DNA from: Hymenopellis radicata
Lineage: Eukaryota > Basidiomycota > Agaricomycetes > Agaricales > Physalacriaceae
Direction of reading: 5' to 3'
DNA: 39,580 nt
NCBI GenBank assembly: GCA_015501595.1
Contig: JADNRX010000475.1
Location: 1 to 39,580, forward strand
Positions within the stretch are counted from its first letter, which is position 1, and every line of letters begins with the position of its first letter. A program made the position numbers and the translations under genes. Below are positions 1 to 11,384 of this stretch, piece after piece. The notes under the pieces are model-generated. The model was given only the letters and a program-made list of their open reading frames with translations. It did not search any database and was not told the DNA's origin.

Positions 1-1871
1 AATAACAGCCCGCCACCCATATGCAGTCGTGAACTGTCAAGCTCGGCTTCCTCGAGCCTGCCCGCTAAAACGCCCATGTTTCGTGCGGTCATTTACTCAT
101 TGACCGACATATAGCTTTCCATTGACTTCTCCGCATTTTCTTCGATGGCATGTCCCTGGAGGGCGGTCAACATTCTACGGTCTCCACAATTCATACTGAA
201 AGGCCTCGGATATCCTTCCTGGAGCCTAGGTGGTACCGCAGTGCCGCTGGTGGCGATCACAGAATACTGTATGCACGTTCTATGTTGGTTGTCCTCCTCT
301 TCCGCCATTGCCACACCTCCGAATCCGGTTATTAAACCCACGCCGGACCGCGTACCCGTGTGTGAGTCTGCTTTCACTGGCTTACTGAGCGCACGAAGGA
401 TAATGAACGGGCGCCTGTACCTACCTTTAGGTTGGACGTCATAGGACTGCTTCCGCGCATGATATTCCCAAGCGGCGTTTTGTCTTATATCCTACGTATT
501 TGGAGTGCCGAGCAGCAATTAACGCGGGATGGTACATGATACTGTACTATACATTATCGCTAGCCTCTCACTGAAACGGTGTCTATATTCGCAGTTTTAC
601 CACCCCATGGACATGTGGTATCGGGAGCGCCGGTTGATATTCACCGTCACTCCTGCATCGTCCTAGGCATTTCTCCGCCGTGATAGTGCCAGACCAGTAC
701 CAGAGAGCCACGGTACGGTCATCAACTTGTAGGGTGAGGCCATCTCGGCTTCCTTTGAATACCGGGCTCTTCCCATGTTCGTACGTTCCTTCAATTTCCG
801 GTGGGGTGAAGGGGGTATAATGATTTACTGGCCTTCTTCGACGATTTACAGCTGACGTACACGGTCATGTTTCGTGCACATTCAATGACCCTTTGAGGCG
901 CAGTACTCTTTGACTCTGCTTCACGCAATTGCAACTCGCCCAGCTTTCGTACTCTTAAACCTGCGTCCCTCCATCTCCGCGTCGTGCATTCGGAAGTACG
1001 CTATCGGGTCTACTTCTTATGGTTGAACCTGCGTTCGCACATTGGGTGGAGATACGACATCCTGAAACAGGTTCCTCTTATCCTGTTCTCAGATACCTTT
1101 TGAGGGGCGAATATATTTGTGTTGGAGGGCTGCTCGTCGGTTCCGGCGTTCTACTGTTGGATGTGATCATGCACGGGATTACGACGCCCTCATGAGGTCC
1201 GTCGTCGCTGGATGTGGCCCTCCCATTTCTGGCGCGACCCTCTTTAATCAAACTATCCACCCCTATGCTCTGATGCATTATTAATATCTTATCATCTCGT
1301 GCACTATCATTGCTCTAAATGGATTCATAGATGGATCCGGCTACATCGCTACATTTGATGTCGTGTATTAACCTTTCAGTACAATACATTCCCGGTCGCG
1401 TCGGTCTTCTCAGCGGCTTAAGTTCCCCACTCGCGGCGCCACAGATCTTAAATATCAAGGCAAACGTCGTCGTATCACGTTCGGCGGTATACACATGCTG
1501 CAAGCTAGGGCTGTTCGTTTCCCTTGCCTTACAACGTACAAGGAGAAATAGTTACTGGCTACCTTTTGCAGGAGTTTGCAGGTCTCCCTTGATATTGCGC
1601 CATCCTCGGACTGTCATCAGAGATGCAGGGTGATCTGATACAAGCTCGCGGCGGATTTGCGATGGGCACACCGATTGTTAGGCGCCCCCTTTCATTATTA
1701 TTGGTTCGTGCCGTAATACCATATCAGGTACTTGTTCCGCTCTTGCGACGGCAGCGGCAAACCGTGTATGGGGCTTCCTTGTAGCAGTGTTGGCCGCGGT
1801 CGGCGAGCAGACTGGCCCACAATTTCCAGGATGTAGGTGATTAGAATGCCATCTTACGCCGTTGAAAAAGA
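1..1871. other. No supportable gene
   Basis: Only short open frames on both strands were found, the longest about 100 codons (1331-1633 plus, 93-377 minus). None has recognisable motifs or splice-bounded exon joins. I see no repeats or RNA genes here. A gene with very small exons could be missed. Confidence 0.4.
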
Positions 1872-2344
1872 ATGGAGACAATCGAGCCTTCACAGATTCA
1901 CAGTTCTGTCGTGACAAAAGCTGCACCCTCAAATGTAGGTGTCGCTGGCGAGACTCGGTACAGAGTACCCATCCTCTTGTCCGAGGATGTTTCATGGAGG
2001 CGTCGCTTGGAGGAATTTATGTGGCGTCGCGAAGATTTCAAGGCATGAGCTGCGGCGACACATTCTGGATTGAGAGGTCGCTTTGAATATTCCAAGGAAC
2101 CGGCGGCCCGGGGCTCGCGAAACATGGACAAGTATTCAAGGCTCAATGCTGCCTTGCAGTTTGTCAGGTTGTGAACTAAGAGTTGCACGACGACTCGGAA
2201 GGTGAGTGGACAGAGTCGGGTGAATTCCGTGGAGCGAGGTACAGAAAACGATCCGAGGACGAACTTCCATTCAGTGGCAGTGTTGGGGGATCATGGAATC
2301 CCTGGCATCCAGCGTTGTATTCGTCTAGAGTTGAGTACAAATAA
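1872..2344 (+). other. Plus-strand coding remnant, unknown product
   Basis: An ATG at 1872 opens a 58-codon frame to a TGA at 2046. The product is rich in charged residues near its end (WRRRLEEFMWRREDFKA) and reads like real protein. The same frame stays open past the TGA for about 40 more codons. A second protein-like stretch (HDDSEGEWTESGEF at its start) is open from about 2183 to a TAA at 2342. They may be exons of one gene with unresolved introns, or a decaying gene. The family was not recognised and no function is offered. Orientation matches the exonuclease remnant downstream. Confidence 0.3.
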
Positions 2345-2824
2345 TGTTGACTCGACGAACGACGATCCCATCCAGGAGAGAGTTCATTCCTGAGCCAAAT
2401 AACGCAGCTACACCAGCGGCACAGCCTTCGGGCCTGACCCCCGTAATTAAGACCACGGTAACAAGATTGGGTGCGCCACCCAAATGCGGGTACGATCGAC
2501 ACTGACAAGCGAAGCGCATCACCGATTCGATAGTTCATTGTCAGATCAGCTCACCCAAATGGGTATCATCAGAGTTTGCAGCGATGTAGATTGTCCTCGG
2601 GTCACTGCCGCGTAGTCGCCCCTTCATTGTCATCCTCTGTTGATGTTCGCTACGAGGCCCGCGGAAGAGTCCGATTATGAACTTATGGGAGATCCCGACT
2701 GAGGTCTGAGCGCCTCGGACTTTGTGCACCAAATTCGCCAATTCAAGGGGCCGCGCCCTCTCCATGGACGTCAAGCGGGTTTCGTCCTATTTTAAATGCA
2801 GCAGTGTTAGTTGTCAGGGAGTGA

Positions 2825-3094
2825 TTTGGACCACAAGGGCAGGACAACAGTAGACGCCAGGCGGTAGCAACGAGGCCATTCGGAAAGAAACCGGTACTGG
2901 CAGATGAGGAGCGCTGTTCAGTGGTCCTGGGAACAGGCGAGAATCTGAAGACGGGGAACATCCTCTCCCAGTGGGACAACGCGGTGAATTTCGAGGTCAA
3001 GTGTTGGAATGTGCGACCTGAATGTGACGCGGTACACCGTGCTGATGCTTTGAACTTCAAGTTCACCGTAAGCAAGCATTGGAGCTGCGAGTAG
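2825..3094 (+). other. Plus-strand open stretch, unknown product
   Basis: The frame is open without an ATG from 2825 to a TAG at 3092, about 89 codons. It includes protein-like sequence (VLADEERCSVVLGTGENLKT; NILSQWDNAVNFEVKCW). The lack of a start codon suggests an internal exon or a pseudogene fragment. The minus-strand open frame over the same bases (2743-3240) is poor in protein-like features and I treat it as a shadow. It could belong to the exonuclease locus downstream, but no join could be proven. Confidence 0.3.
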
Positions 3095-3423
3095 AAGTAC
3101 TTAATGAAATTTCGAGAACACTTGATAGGTACATCTAGCCTCCTGGAGTGTACACATTCTGTGTAGTTAGGTGCGGTGCTGGGCGGTTTAAAATGACGGT
3201 GTGAACGAGCGGTACTTGAAATGGCAGCTGCCGTTCGCACGAGTTACTGATCCACACAAGACCAAACATCACGTGCTGGGATATCCTCGTTGAGTCTTGA
3301 CCTCTACCGCTTACCTGCTCAACTGCTTGCCTTTCACCTCCACCACCATTACTCTCCAGAAACGTCGTCACGCTGGTATGTCTGCATTGTTTACTCTGGT
3401 CTCGTAATAATGCCAGAACCTAG

Positions 3424-4387
3424 ATCAGCTCTTTCGCATTTCTATGGGGTCTCAAACGGGGCGATATAGTTGATCCGACTTTTGCCGCCACGTTCAAGGA
3501 CTCGGACACGCCATCTTCTGACGTCTCACTGGGTGGGGGTTTGAAATCTACAGAGTCTGGTCCTACGCAGTCCTACCTGCTGCTTGACATCGTTATCTTC
3601 CCGGGTGGCAGATGACCTAAACTTCTGCCGGTAGCCGTTCTTCGAAGCCATAGATAAGAAGGTGGGTCGTGGGTACTTGACTAGAGCACTGCTTTCAGCA
3701 CAGATGCGCTGTGTACGCCGAAGGCACCTTTGATGCCTCCGAAAATATACGTCTACACTTTGGGGAGGGATCGTCTTCGGCCCATTTTCGAGCTTCTAAA
3801 GTCTCCCTCCGTCTGTAAAATATTTTACGACGGTCGGATGGACGCGTCGGCGCTCTACCATGAGCATGGCGTCAATATCGTAAAATGTCATCGACCTCGA
3901 CCTTGCCGAGGTGCTATCGCGCAACGCCATGACGCACAGCGCCTTCGAAGGCTTCATATGTACCTGGGAGGGAGCGTATGGCAGAAAGGCGAACATCGCT
4001 CTTTATACGTGCTTATCGGCTTGAAGTCCAGCGTGAAAGAGCGAGGTCTGGGAACGAAGGAGGATGGGAAAGACAGCTTTGAACATCGTTTGAAATGTAA
4101 CAGGACATCGTAGTGGACCATACGAAATGGCTGGAGCGTCCGGTCGTTTCGGAATCTTTGGAGTATACAGCAGACGACGTCCATCTCATGTCGCTTCCAT
4201 ATGACCATTTCCCAAGGGTGAAGCTTCCCCCCCCGAGCTCGCAGAGATGAGCCCGAGATATATTGCCCCGGAAGCTCAACCCGTCCAAAGAAGCAACATT
4301 TTCAGGGCGAATGCACTTCTGCCATTAGTATCCTCGATCATATTGATGGTGAGCAAAGACAATGTCGAGGATGCAAGAGGCTGCTAG
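3424..4387 (+). pseudogene. 3'-5' exonuclease (RNase D/EXD1-like), frameshifted
   Basis: Several consecutive segments match the DnaQ-like 3'-5' exonuclease family (PF01612): IYVYTLGRDRLRPIFELLKS, then CKIFYDGRMDASALYHEHG (family pattern K-x-x-x-D-x-R-x-D-x-x-x-L), VIDLDLAEVLSRNA, SSVKERGLGTKEDGKDSFEH, WLERPVVSESLEYTADDVHL (D-V-H of the Exo III region) and PELAEMSPRYIAPEAQPVQR. They lie in order but in different frames. One shift falls near 3893 and one at a run of eight C at 4227-4234; a short intron, about 3662-3698, is plausible. The N-terminal acidic Asp/Glu motif was not found; the segment YLLLDI near 3572 may be its relic. Such enzymes trim RNA or DNA 3' ends. The breaks suggest a pseudogene, though homopolymer sequencing error could explain one. 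Convergent with the amidohydrolase. Confidence 0.65.
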
Positions 4388-4554
4388 CTAAAGTGTATTT
4401 CTCTCGCGGCGGCGAGTACTGTCGCGCGTGTAAAGTAATGAGCTTGCGGCAACGGAGACAGAAGACGATGCAGAAGACGATGCGGAAGTAATGTACTATA
4501 TTTCTAACGTTTAGTGAACACGCGATGATGTACCAAATGTTATTCTTTACAGGA

Positions 4555-7121
4555 TCAATCGGTTCTGGCGGACTGATACTCTTTCGCTCCACCAATGTAG
4601 GTCGCAAGAACCGTTACACTATTCGCCTGGAGATGCTGCAATAAGTCGGCTGGCTCGATTGAGACGATATCCTTGTTCAAAATCACGAAATCTGCCAGCT
4701 TGCCGACTTCAAGCGACCCGACGAGATGCTCGTTGCGGCACGCATATGCGGCATATCGCGTCATACCTGGTTGGGCATCAGTCCGTGTATCTTCAGCGTC
4801 TATGACACGCTAGAGCTCACCTAAAAGGGCCTCTTTCACCGTCAAAGACTTCTCGGGACTAAAAATTGTGAGAACAAATAGGTCTACTCAAGAAATATAC
4901 GCACTCGTCATCCCGAGGACGGATGGCATTAAGGAGTGTGTTCATGGGATCCAGGTTTTCTACAGGCCAGTCCGTGCCACAGGCATATTTGACCCCATGT
5001 TGGAGAAGTTCCCTGAAAGCATACAGACACTTATTTGCGCGCTCAGGGCCCTAAGAGGGAATATAAGCCCAGAAAAGTAGGTCCGAGACATAAACATACC
5101 AATCTAGCGAGACCGATGTCCATATCACCGTGTCTATTAAATGGATATCAGGAACAGGCAGGTCAATTCAGCACCAGCGAAGGCTTACACGTGGCTGGGT
5201 TGGATACTAGCTATCACTGAAGTGGGAACCGATGAGACTAGGTCGAGACTCGAGAGGCAGAACAATATCGTACCTCCGAGATCTGCAAAACGCTGTCCGT
5301 CCTTCCGATTCAAGATCTGTGCATGTTCTATCCTCGGCCTACACTGGTCACCTTTGAGGCCCAGTTTCTGCATCAGCTTTTCCAGAATTTCCAGGATACT
5401 TGAGATGGCAGCATCTCCGATGGCGTGAATGGCCTACATTCCGTGAGCTCTCTAAACGTCAGCGCGATATACATCACGAACGAACCGGTTGAAGGCCTTG
5501 CTTAAAGGCCATTTCTATAACCCTCGTGAAGTCCTCCATTGTGGCGAGAGGGAATCCACTATTATTCGAATCATCTTCGTACGGTTCCGACAGCTTTTAA
5601 TCTAGTTAGCAGGACACGAAGACGAAAAGTGCGAATGGTCTTGCCTGTGCACCGAAGGATCGCATGGCACCTACAGATAGTTAGAACGCTTCAATAGTCA
5701 TAGCTAGTCATTGGTCAAACCCACCATCCGCGAAGATCTTGACAGCCCTAACACAAAGTCTATTCCCGCCGAGATCTTTATAAGCCGCCGCATCTTTCAG
5801 GCCGTTGCCTGGAGGTATGAGGGTAAACTCCGGTTCTGAGGGCTCTGTATAGAGCATCGCATATGTCCGAACCTGGCGTGCGGACCATTACAACGACATT
5901 CAACAAGTAAAGGAACAAGTCCTACCAGCATATGAGCTTGATTCGATTGAACAATCCTGCCAAAATACATAAGTACCGATCTGGCATGGCAAAGATCAGA
6001 CTGGCGAACTCTAGATAGTGGTCGAGTGACCAATAGCGCAAACCCGCATCGGTCTGTGTTGTGATTCCATACTTCAGACATTCGTCCGTCGCGCGCTTGA
6101 AACGCTCTCTGAGCTGATCTGCCGTGTACTGCGTCCCCGCACGTTTGTCGAATAGGATGCGTTGAGCATTGTCCTTGAAGACTCCTGCGGCAATGTCAGG
6201 GAGAAAATGAAGTGTTTTACTGGTTGGCGAACCTGATGCGGACCCGTCTGGATTTAACTCAACAACGCCACCCGTCTCCTTCTTTGACCTGCCGTTGTAC
6301 AGCCATTGCTTGATATTCTTAGCAACGACTTCGTCTTTGAGTTACTGCACGAGACACCACTTGCATATGGCAGTCGCGAGACGATATGATGATCTTACGA
6401 CCTGCCATGTCCGGCTTTCCGTCAGCACCGAGATGATCCTCGAAGTCTTGCTAGAAAGGTCGCGGTGCATGAGATTGAGACTTCGAGAGGAGGGAATGAA
6501 CTCACAGCAGTAGGTAATGCGCCCTTTGCATCCGTCCAGTTTGTGTGTGAGAAGCCATTCAGACGAATGATACCTTCCGATTCGTTGGACTTGGCGTATT
6601 CACCAACCATATCGAGGAATTCTGTCGTGAAAGAACAGTGAGATCTTGCTTCAGACATGAGTGCGACGAGAGATGGACCTTTCTTAGTCTTTGCCGCTGA
6701 GAGTGGCGCTAATAGGCTTTCCCCACCCTCAAGGAAGTGAAGATGACTGTCTGAATCTAGAGTTAGCCCCAAAGGCTGTAGAAATTCTAGAAAGGTACGA
6801 GCCTATGAACCCCGGGCCTACCATTTGGCCCGCAGGAATGGAGATACGATCTAGATCGTCGAACACTTGCTCGATGTTGTATGATTTCGCAATGTGTGAC
6901 CATTGCTGTCTGACGTGGTCTGAAGTCTTTGAGCATGAAACACACTCATGAAGTAGACAACTGATCGCACCTTTTGTCCCGATGGATGCTATTTTGTCAC
7001 CGACAACGATGAAGGCGTCGGCGGTTTCAGACGTTAACGTGTCGGATGCCGTGAAAATAGCCCCAGGAGTTTCCGCAACAACGGCGAAGGCAGTCACTGT
7101 GGAAGACATGTTTGTGGGCAT
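4555..7121 (-). CDS. Amidohydrolase 3 / YtcJ-like metal-dependent hydrolase, multi-exon
   Basis: Metal-dependent hydrolase of the amidohydrolase superfamily (PF07969, YtcJ-like); the substrate cannot be told from sequence. Read on the minus strand, the landmarks come in family order: ADAFIVVGDKIASIG near the start, the metal-binding H-x-H in SHLHFLEGG (about 6737-6745), HAIGDAA (5407-5427), RIEHAQ, GTDWPVENLDP (about 4960) and the C-terminal GSLEVGKLADFVILNKDI followed by a TGA at 4555-4557. At least ten short GT-AG introns separate these blocks; the first is 6920-6970. The intron before the H-x-H block is ambiguous: a 46-nt GC-AG reading keeps the expected PGFID-like text, while a GT-AG reading removes it. 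The ATG at 7121 (alternative 7109) is chosen because the longer open frame to 7241 runs through the TATA box. No signal peptide after this start. It appears complete and intact. Confidence 0.85.
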
Positions 7122-7206
7122 GAAAGTGGAGATCGATATGATGATACTAAGAAAGAGAATGAGGTGGAAGAGATGGGGATGGGTTTGGACTGGACAAAAT
7201 AAGGCC

Positions 7207-7214
7207 CTTTTATA
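7207..7214 (-). promoter_or_regulatory. TATA box of the amidohydrolase gene
   Basis: The minus strand reads TATAAAAG here, about 85 bases upstream of the chosen ATG at 7121. That leaves room for a short 5' leader. Confidence 0.6.
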
Positions 7215-7249
7215 GGCGTACACGAATGCTGTTGTGTACACATGTTATC

Positions 7250-8076
7250 CCAGGCGCCTTGTTCTACGTCACCACCCGTAAGCGCGCGTATCACACAATG
7301 GAATGGAAGGCGGTGTTCTTGGCAACAGAGAAATGTTCCTTATTGGCGAGGAATGTTGGTGACGAGGAATGGTTCCTGTGGGACAAGTAAGGTCTCTCGG
7401 CGGTGAGGCATGCGAAGATACTTCGCACTGATTGGATGGAGCTCGCCAAAAGGGAACAACTGAGCTCCTGCCTGCCGATGCGCACCAGGCGTCAAGTAAA
7501 GGAAAGCGCTGCTTTCCTGAAAACAAAAAGGGTAGACATGAGACTCCGTCGACACGTGCCTTATTACCATTCCTCTGCAGTCAAACAGCAAGCAGCATTT
7601 CCTGTAGTTGTTCGAGCGTTAACGGGCCCTCGCAGTCCAGCTAGTGATGGAAGGCGATAGAATTTTTTCCAAAAGCGGGATGATCGGCTCCTGCCACCGG
7701 TAAACCCGCCCGGTCCGGCCTTTGCCCTCTCACCAGTCGAACAAACAAAAGACTGTTCCAGCATGTTCGATGCCTTTTATGAGACAAGAGCGCTTGTTTT
7801 TTCACGACACCGTTGCTGAGAGTCTTATTATTCTCTTCCTGGACACCTCCGTAAGCATCATGTCTTTTGTTCTTGCTGTTCATGAAGTCGCTGCTCCTTG
7901 ATGTAATCAATCTGTCGATCTCGAACGGGATCCTCACCGCGCATCTCACAACTCTACCCGACACATGTCATTACGTCCCCGCGGCAGCATATACTTTCAA
8001 TCTCGACGCCATCGATCTCGGAGACGGAGGTTTCGTCGCGTGTGGTACGACTTGACTACGACACTGAGCAGACAAG
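7250..8076. other. No supportable gene
   Basis: This is the upstream region of the amidohydrolase gene. Open frames reach about 107 codons (7641-7964 minus), but none is protein-like or flanked by convincing splice sites. No repeats were seen. Confidence 0.4.
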
Positions 8077-8388
8077 ATGAACCCCATTGCCTTTGCTCAC
8101 TTTACTATCGACACTCTGGACCATCCCACCCGACTTCCCGAGAGAAACTGCGGGCGATCGTATGGAGGCCACTGGAACCTACGACGACTCACGGCCTCAA
8201 CCGAGAGCGATGTAACCAATAGGACATTGTGCTGAACTTCGGCAGTACACTTAGAGCGCCATAGCAAGGTCCGCCGTAAGCCATTTGGAACCATGGCAAG
8301 ACACATCGCAGACTCAGATAGCCATCGTTCATTCACTGATCTTCTTCGCTTCCACGCTACTTACATCGAATCTCATCGGAATACTTAG
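8077..8388 (+). pseudogene. Small plus-strand reading frame broken by one TGA
   Basis: An ATG at 8077 opens a frame to a TAG at 8386 with a single internal TGA at 8233. Both halves are protein-like: IDTLDHPTRLPERNCGRSYG before the stop and RHIADSDSHRSFTDLLRFHA after it. I could not see an intron that removes the stop. It may be a recently broken gene, or chance. Family not recognised. Confidence 0.3.
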
Positions 8389-8731
8389 TGCATTCGAAGT
8401 GTACTGCGTGCTAAATGGGATTTTGTCGACTGCTGTACAACGCTGTACTCCTATTCGCTACTGCTGTACCTTCCTTCCCTTTATATTTCTGCCCACGTTT
8501 CGGTCTTTACACGGCTGCATCGGAAATCTCGCATCCTAGAGATAAGAATTTGGACAATATTACGGCCGCGGTTGCTTCAATAGAACCACGGAGCCATTCG
8601 TTACTCTGCAAAAAATGTGCCGTCACGATGAGAAAACCAAAAGCGTATCTGTGCGCATTAGTCGATATATGCACCGCATCATTGACACACATGCTTGACC
8701 TCATAATTATGTCTTCCCCGAGCTTCGTAGC

Positions 8732-9145
8732 TCAGAAAAGGCCATCGTTTGGAATCTGAGGATCGATGCTGTCGAGCGCTGCATTCTTGAAAGTGAAACT
8801 GTACTGGTACCGCTGACCTGCATGGCAATTAACCCCTGCCAACGCGTAGGAGTCCCACATACCTCGGATCACCTCTATGAATACAGTCCAGGTAAGGGAA
8901 GGCTTCGTACAGCTTGTCACCCGGATAGTAATGCGCCCTTTCTCAGTGAATATCGTAGCGGGTTCCATGAATGCATCTGGCGAATCGTGAAAGTGTCTGT
9001 AGAAGTGGTGCTTGATTCTTTCCCTGCAAGGTTCAGGCAAGCTTCGACGTGGTACCGTAGCATTGGCATGTGAGGAGAGATTCGTGGTGGCGCCTAATCC
9101 GACGTCCATCGCAGAAGAGCAAGCAGGCGGGCTGAATGACGACAT
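8732..9145 (-). CDS. Hypothetical protein, 137 aa
   Basis: A single open frame of 137 codons. Its text is protein-like throughout: a Ser/Ala-rich N terminus with two Cys-free low-complexity stretches, then RIKHHFYRHFHDSPDAFMEP, a basic central part and TWTVFIEVIRGMWDSYALAG. No signal peptide or membrane span is evident. A minus-strand open frame upstream (9236-9454) begins with a hydrophobic run and could be a 5' exon of the same gene, but I could not find a clean join. Function unknown. Confidence 0.45.
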   Translation of the reverse strand: MSSFSPPACSSAMDVGLGATTNLSSHANATVPRRSLPEPCRERIKHHFYRHFHDSPDAFMEPATIFTEKGRITIRVTSCTKPSLTWTVFIEVIRGMWDSYALAGVNCHAGQRYQYSFTFKNAALDSIDPQIPNDGLF

Positions 9146-9735
9146 CGCACGGTGTTATGGGGGAAGGGGAAGAAAAAACGGTTGATTCCTGTCATCGCAT
9201 CTTCTTGATATCGTGGGAGGGCGTGGGAGTGTGCATTAGAGCATCGCTGAGGTACCGACAGGCTCACACGTTGCGCACAGACAGGCTGTTCGCGGACAAG
9301 CGCTGGAGGAACCATCGGCGAAGAGAACCGCAGTAGATGACGATTGATTGCGATTAAACGTCTTGAAGTTTAGACGGAAAGAGAAAGTAGCCTGACATGC
9401 GATTCTGATACAACCCGGAAGAAGAAGAAGAATAAGGCAGTGCTCGAAGATCAATGGAAGAGGCTCGCTGCGGGAATTCAGACTCCGATAAACTCAGCCC
9501 GGCACATGCCGTGACGATGAAACACTGCGCTAGCGATGGACACCCACACCCATGCCTCCATGCCTCTAGCTCGGAGGTTGTAGCCTCCATTAGACGGCGC
9601 TTATATACTTCTCGTCGATTCTTCGGCATTTCCCGCCATTATTAATGACAGTGCGCGTTCCAACTTTGCTCAAACAAACATCCTCCGACCACTTCGCTTC
9701 CTGCTACCCTCTGACCTCTCTTCGCTGTGATCTTA

Positions 9736-10172
9736 TGACCGAGTCTATTCTATTCCAAGAAAACAACGCTAACGAGGCGTGTTACTCTGACGAGTCATCG
9801 ATTATGGGGCCTTTAGAACCTCTCGAGCTAGTGGGTTTAGACATTGCTCTATATTGTAAGTGTCAAGTTATTCTTTGCTCCCTGCACGGAGGTTCTGACC
9901 GTTTCAAGATTCAAAAAGGACGATGGCAACCCTACAAAGGACAGTGGAGCTGAGATGACTCGGTGCCGGAGAATGAGCGCGCGCCACGAAGCACCCTACG
10001 ATTTAGTACGTGCTCTCCCTTCTTATCCACCGAGTATTTAAATTGCTTCAGAACACGTCTCATCCAATTTCTCAGACCGAGCAGCGATCGAATCCTAGTG
10101 CATATCACCCAGGTGCCTTCTCTCGACGAAGCTAAACGTCTCGAAAATGCTTGTATCAGCCTACAGCGTTAA
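9736..10172 (+). CDS. Hypothetical protein, probable introns, model uncertain
   Basis: An ATG at 9736 opens an acidic stretch (ESILFQENNANEACYSDESS). A consensus-like donor (GTAAGT) at about 9857 pairs with an acceptor before 9910, and a second intron fits from GTACGT (about 10008) to TTCAG (about 10051). Three frames are partly protein-like after the first intron, so the exact product is unresolved; one ends at a TAA near 10135 and another at 10170-10172. No family recognised. Confidence 0.3.
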
Positions 10173-10351
10173 AGCCAGCGCCTCGCACTTCAACAGGAAA
10201 CGAGACCAGGAATGCGAAGGCTCTTCGCCAAACGGCTATCGAGCGAAGTTACCATTTGAAGGAAGCTCAAGTTCAACATAAGCATGTTTAGAACAGCACG
10301 GTCAATCGCAGACCTCTTATTCGTATAATACAATGTTCATAATACACCGCC

Positions 10352-10999
10352 TTACTGCGGTGACCTGTGATAAAGAAATCCTTGCAACAACTGACCTCGC
10401 GGGCCATCAGGCTGATATGTCATACACCACACGTCCGGCCAATGGGTGCGCTTCTCGTCAAAGTGCCACTCCGAACAGGCGATGCACATCCACATGTCGA
10501 CAGTCTGAGAACCACGACCATCGTGCCAGCGGAGCTCCAAGTTTTCGCGGTGGGTATGGACGACTTGTGCGCATGCACAGCGCGCGCATCGCAGCGCACG
10601 GCGAGGCGGAATAGGTCGAGAATGAAGCCTTGGTGGAAGCCGCGCCGATTAGCGTCGATTACTTGGTCGCTGATGATGACGCGGTAGCTCGAGGCATGTG
10701 TGGCTTCTAGAATTTTCGCGTCAGCGCAAAGACAGTTTCTTTAAGAGAGAGAGAAAGTGATGCTCGCCTGGAAACGTGCAGCACTTGAGTTCATACTCCT
10801 GCCCACGGGACGTCCTGTCCTTCAGACGGCAGAACCGAATGAAGTGCACGTCCTGGTCAGCGGCCGTTTGGAACTTTCTGTAAATGTCGATATCGTCTTT
10901 CGTGATCGCTTCCTTCTCCACGAGGTACTCGAGCTGGAGAAATCGGTCGTGCAGGTATTCCCTGGCATCGCGGCTAATGGGCTGGGGAGTGGAAGGCAT
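10352..10999 (-). CDS. Hypothetical Cys/Trp-rich protein, at least two exons
   Basis: An ATG at 10999 starts a convincing first exon (REYLHDRFLQLEYLVEKEAI; DIDIYRKFQTAADQDVHFIR). The frame continues best if a roughly 60-nt intron beginning GCGAGC and ending CTAG is removed, which gives SYRVIISDQVIDANRRGFHQ. That is a GC-AG intron. Further on the coding text moves to another frame (HTHRENLELRWHDGRGSQTV, then DMWMCIACSEWHFDEKRTHW), so a second short intron or a frameshift lies near 10590. The Cys-x-x-Cys and Trp/His content suggests a metal-binding fold, but no family was recognised. A TATA box lies about 45 bases upstream of the start. Confidence 0.55.
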
Positions 11000-11042
11000 T
11001 GTGGTGTGGTGGTGTGGTGGGCTTGTGATGTCGACATGGTCC

Positions 11043-11051
11043 TTATATATA
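11043..11051 (-). promoter_or_regulatory. TATA box of the gene at 10352-10999
   Basis: The minus strand reads TATATATAA, about 45 bases upstream of the ATG at 10999. Confidence 0.55.
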
Positions 11052-11384
11052 GGCGCGCGCGCATTGTCCTGGCCCTAGCAATGGATTTTCCAAATTGAGA
11101 AACGGGTCGTTTTACGCAGGCCTTTGTTCCAAGATCGATCATTGTCACTGCGCTTCAGCCACTGCATTGTCAAAAAGAAATTAAATTCTAGTATGCACAT
11201 TACTATTCTATAGTTACTTGGAGCTGTCGCCGACGAACAATGAGACTGATAAGCTCCGAAGGCGGCTGAAGGTTCCTTTATGTTTGAGAGACTTTGGCTT
11301 CGCGTTCTCTTGGCCTTGGAGCGCCACTGAAATGTCGATACGTTCAATTCGTGTCCAAGGAATGGAAACAATAGAGGCTCACGT

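Noticed and set aside
2743..3240. 165-codon minus-strand ORF
   Set aside because: The plus strand over the same bases is clearly more protein-like, and the minus frame lacks motifs.
7122..7241. N-terminal hydrophobic extension (possible signal peptide) of the amidohydrolase
   Set aside because: The extension runs through the TATA box at 7207-7214, so it is most likely promoter and leader.
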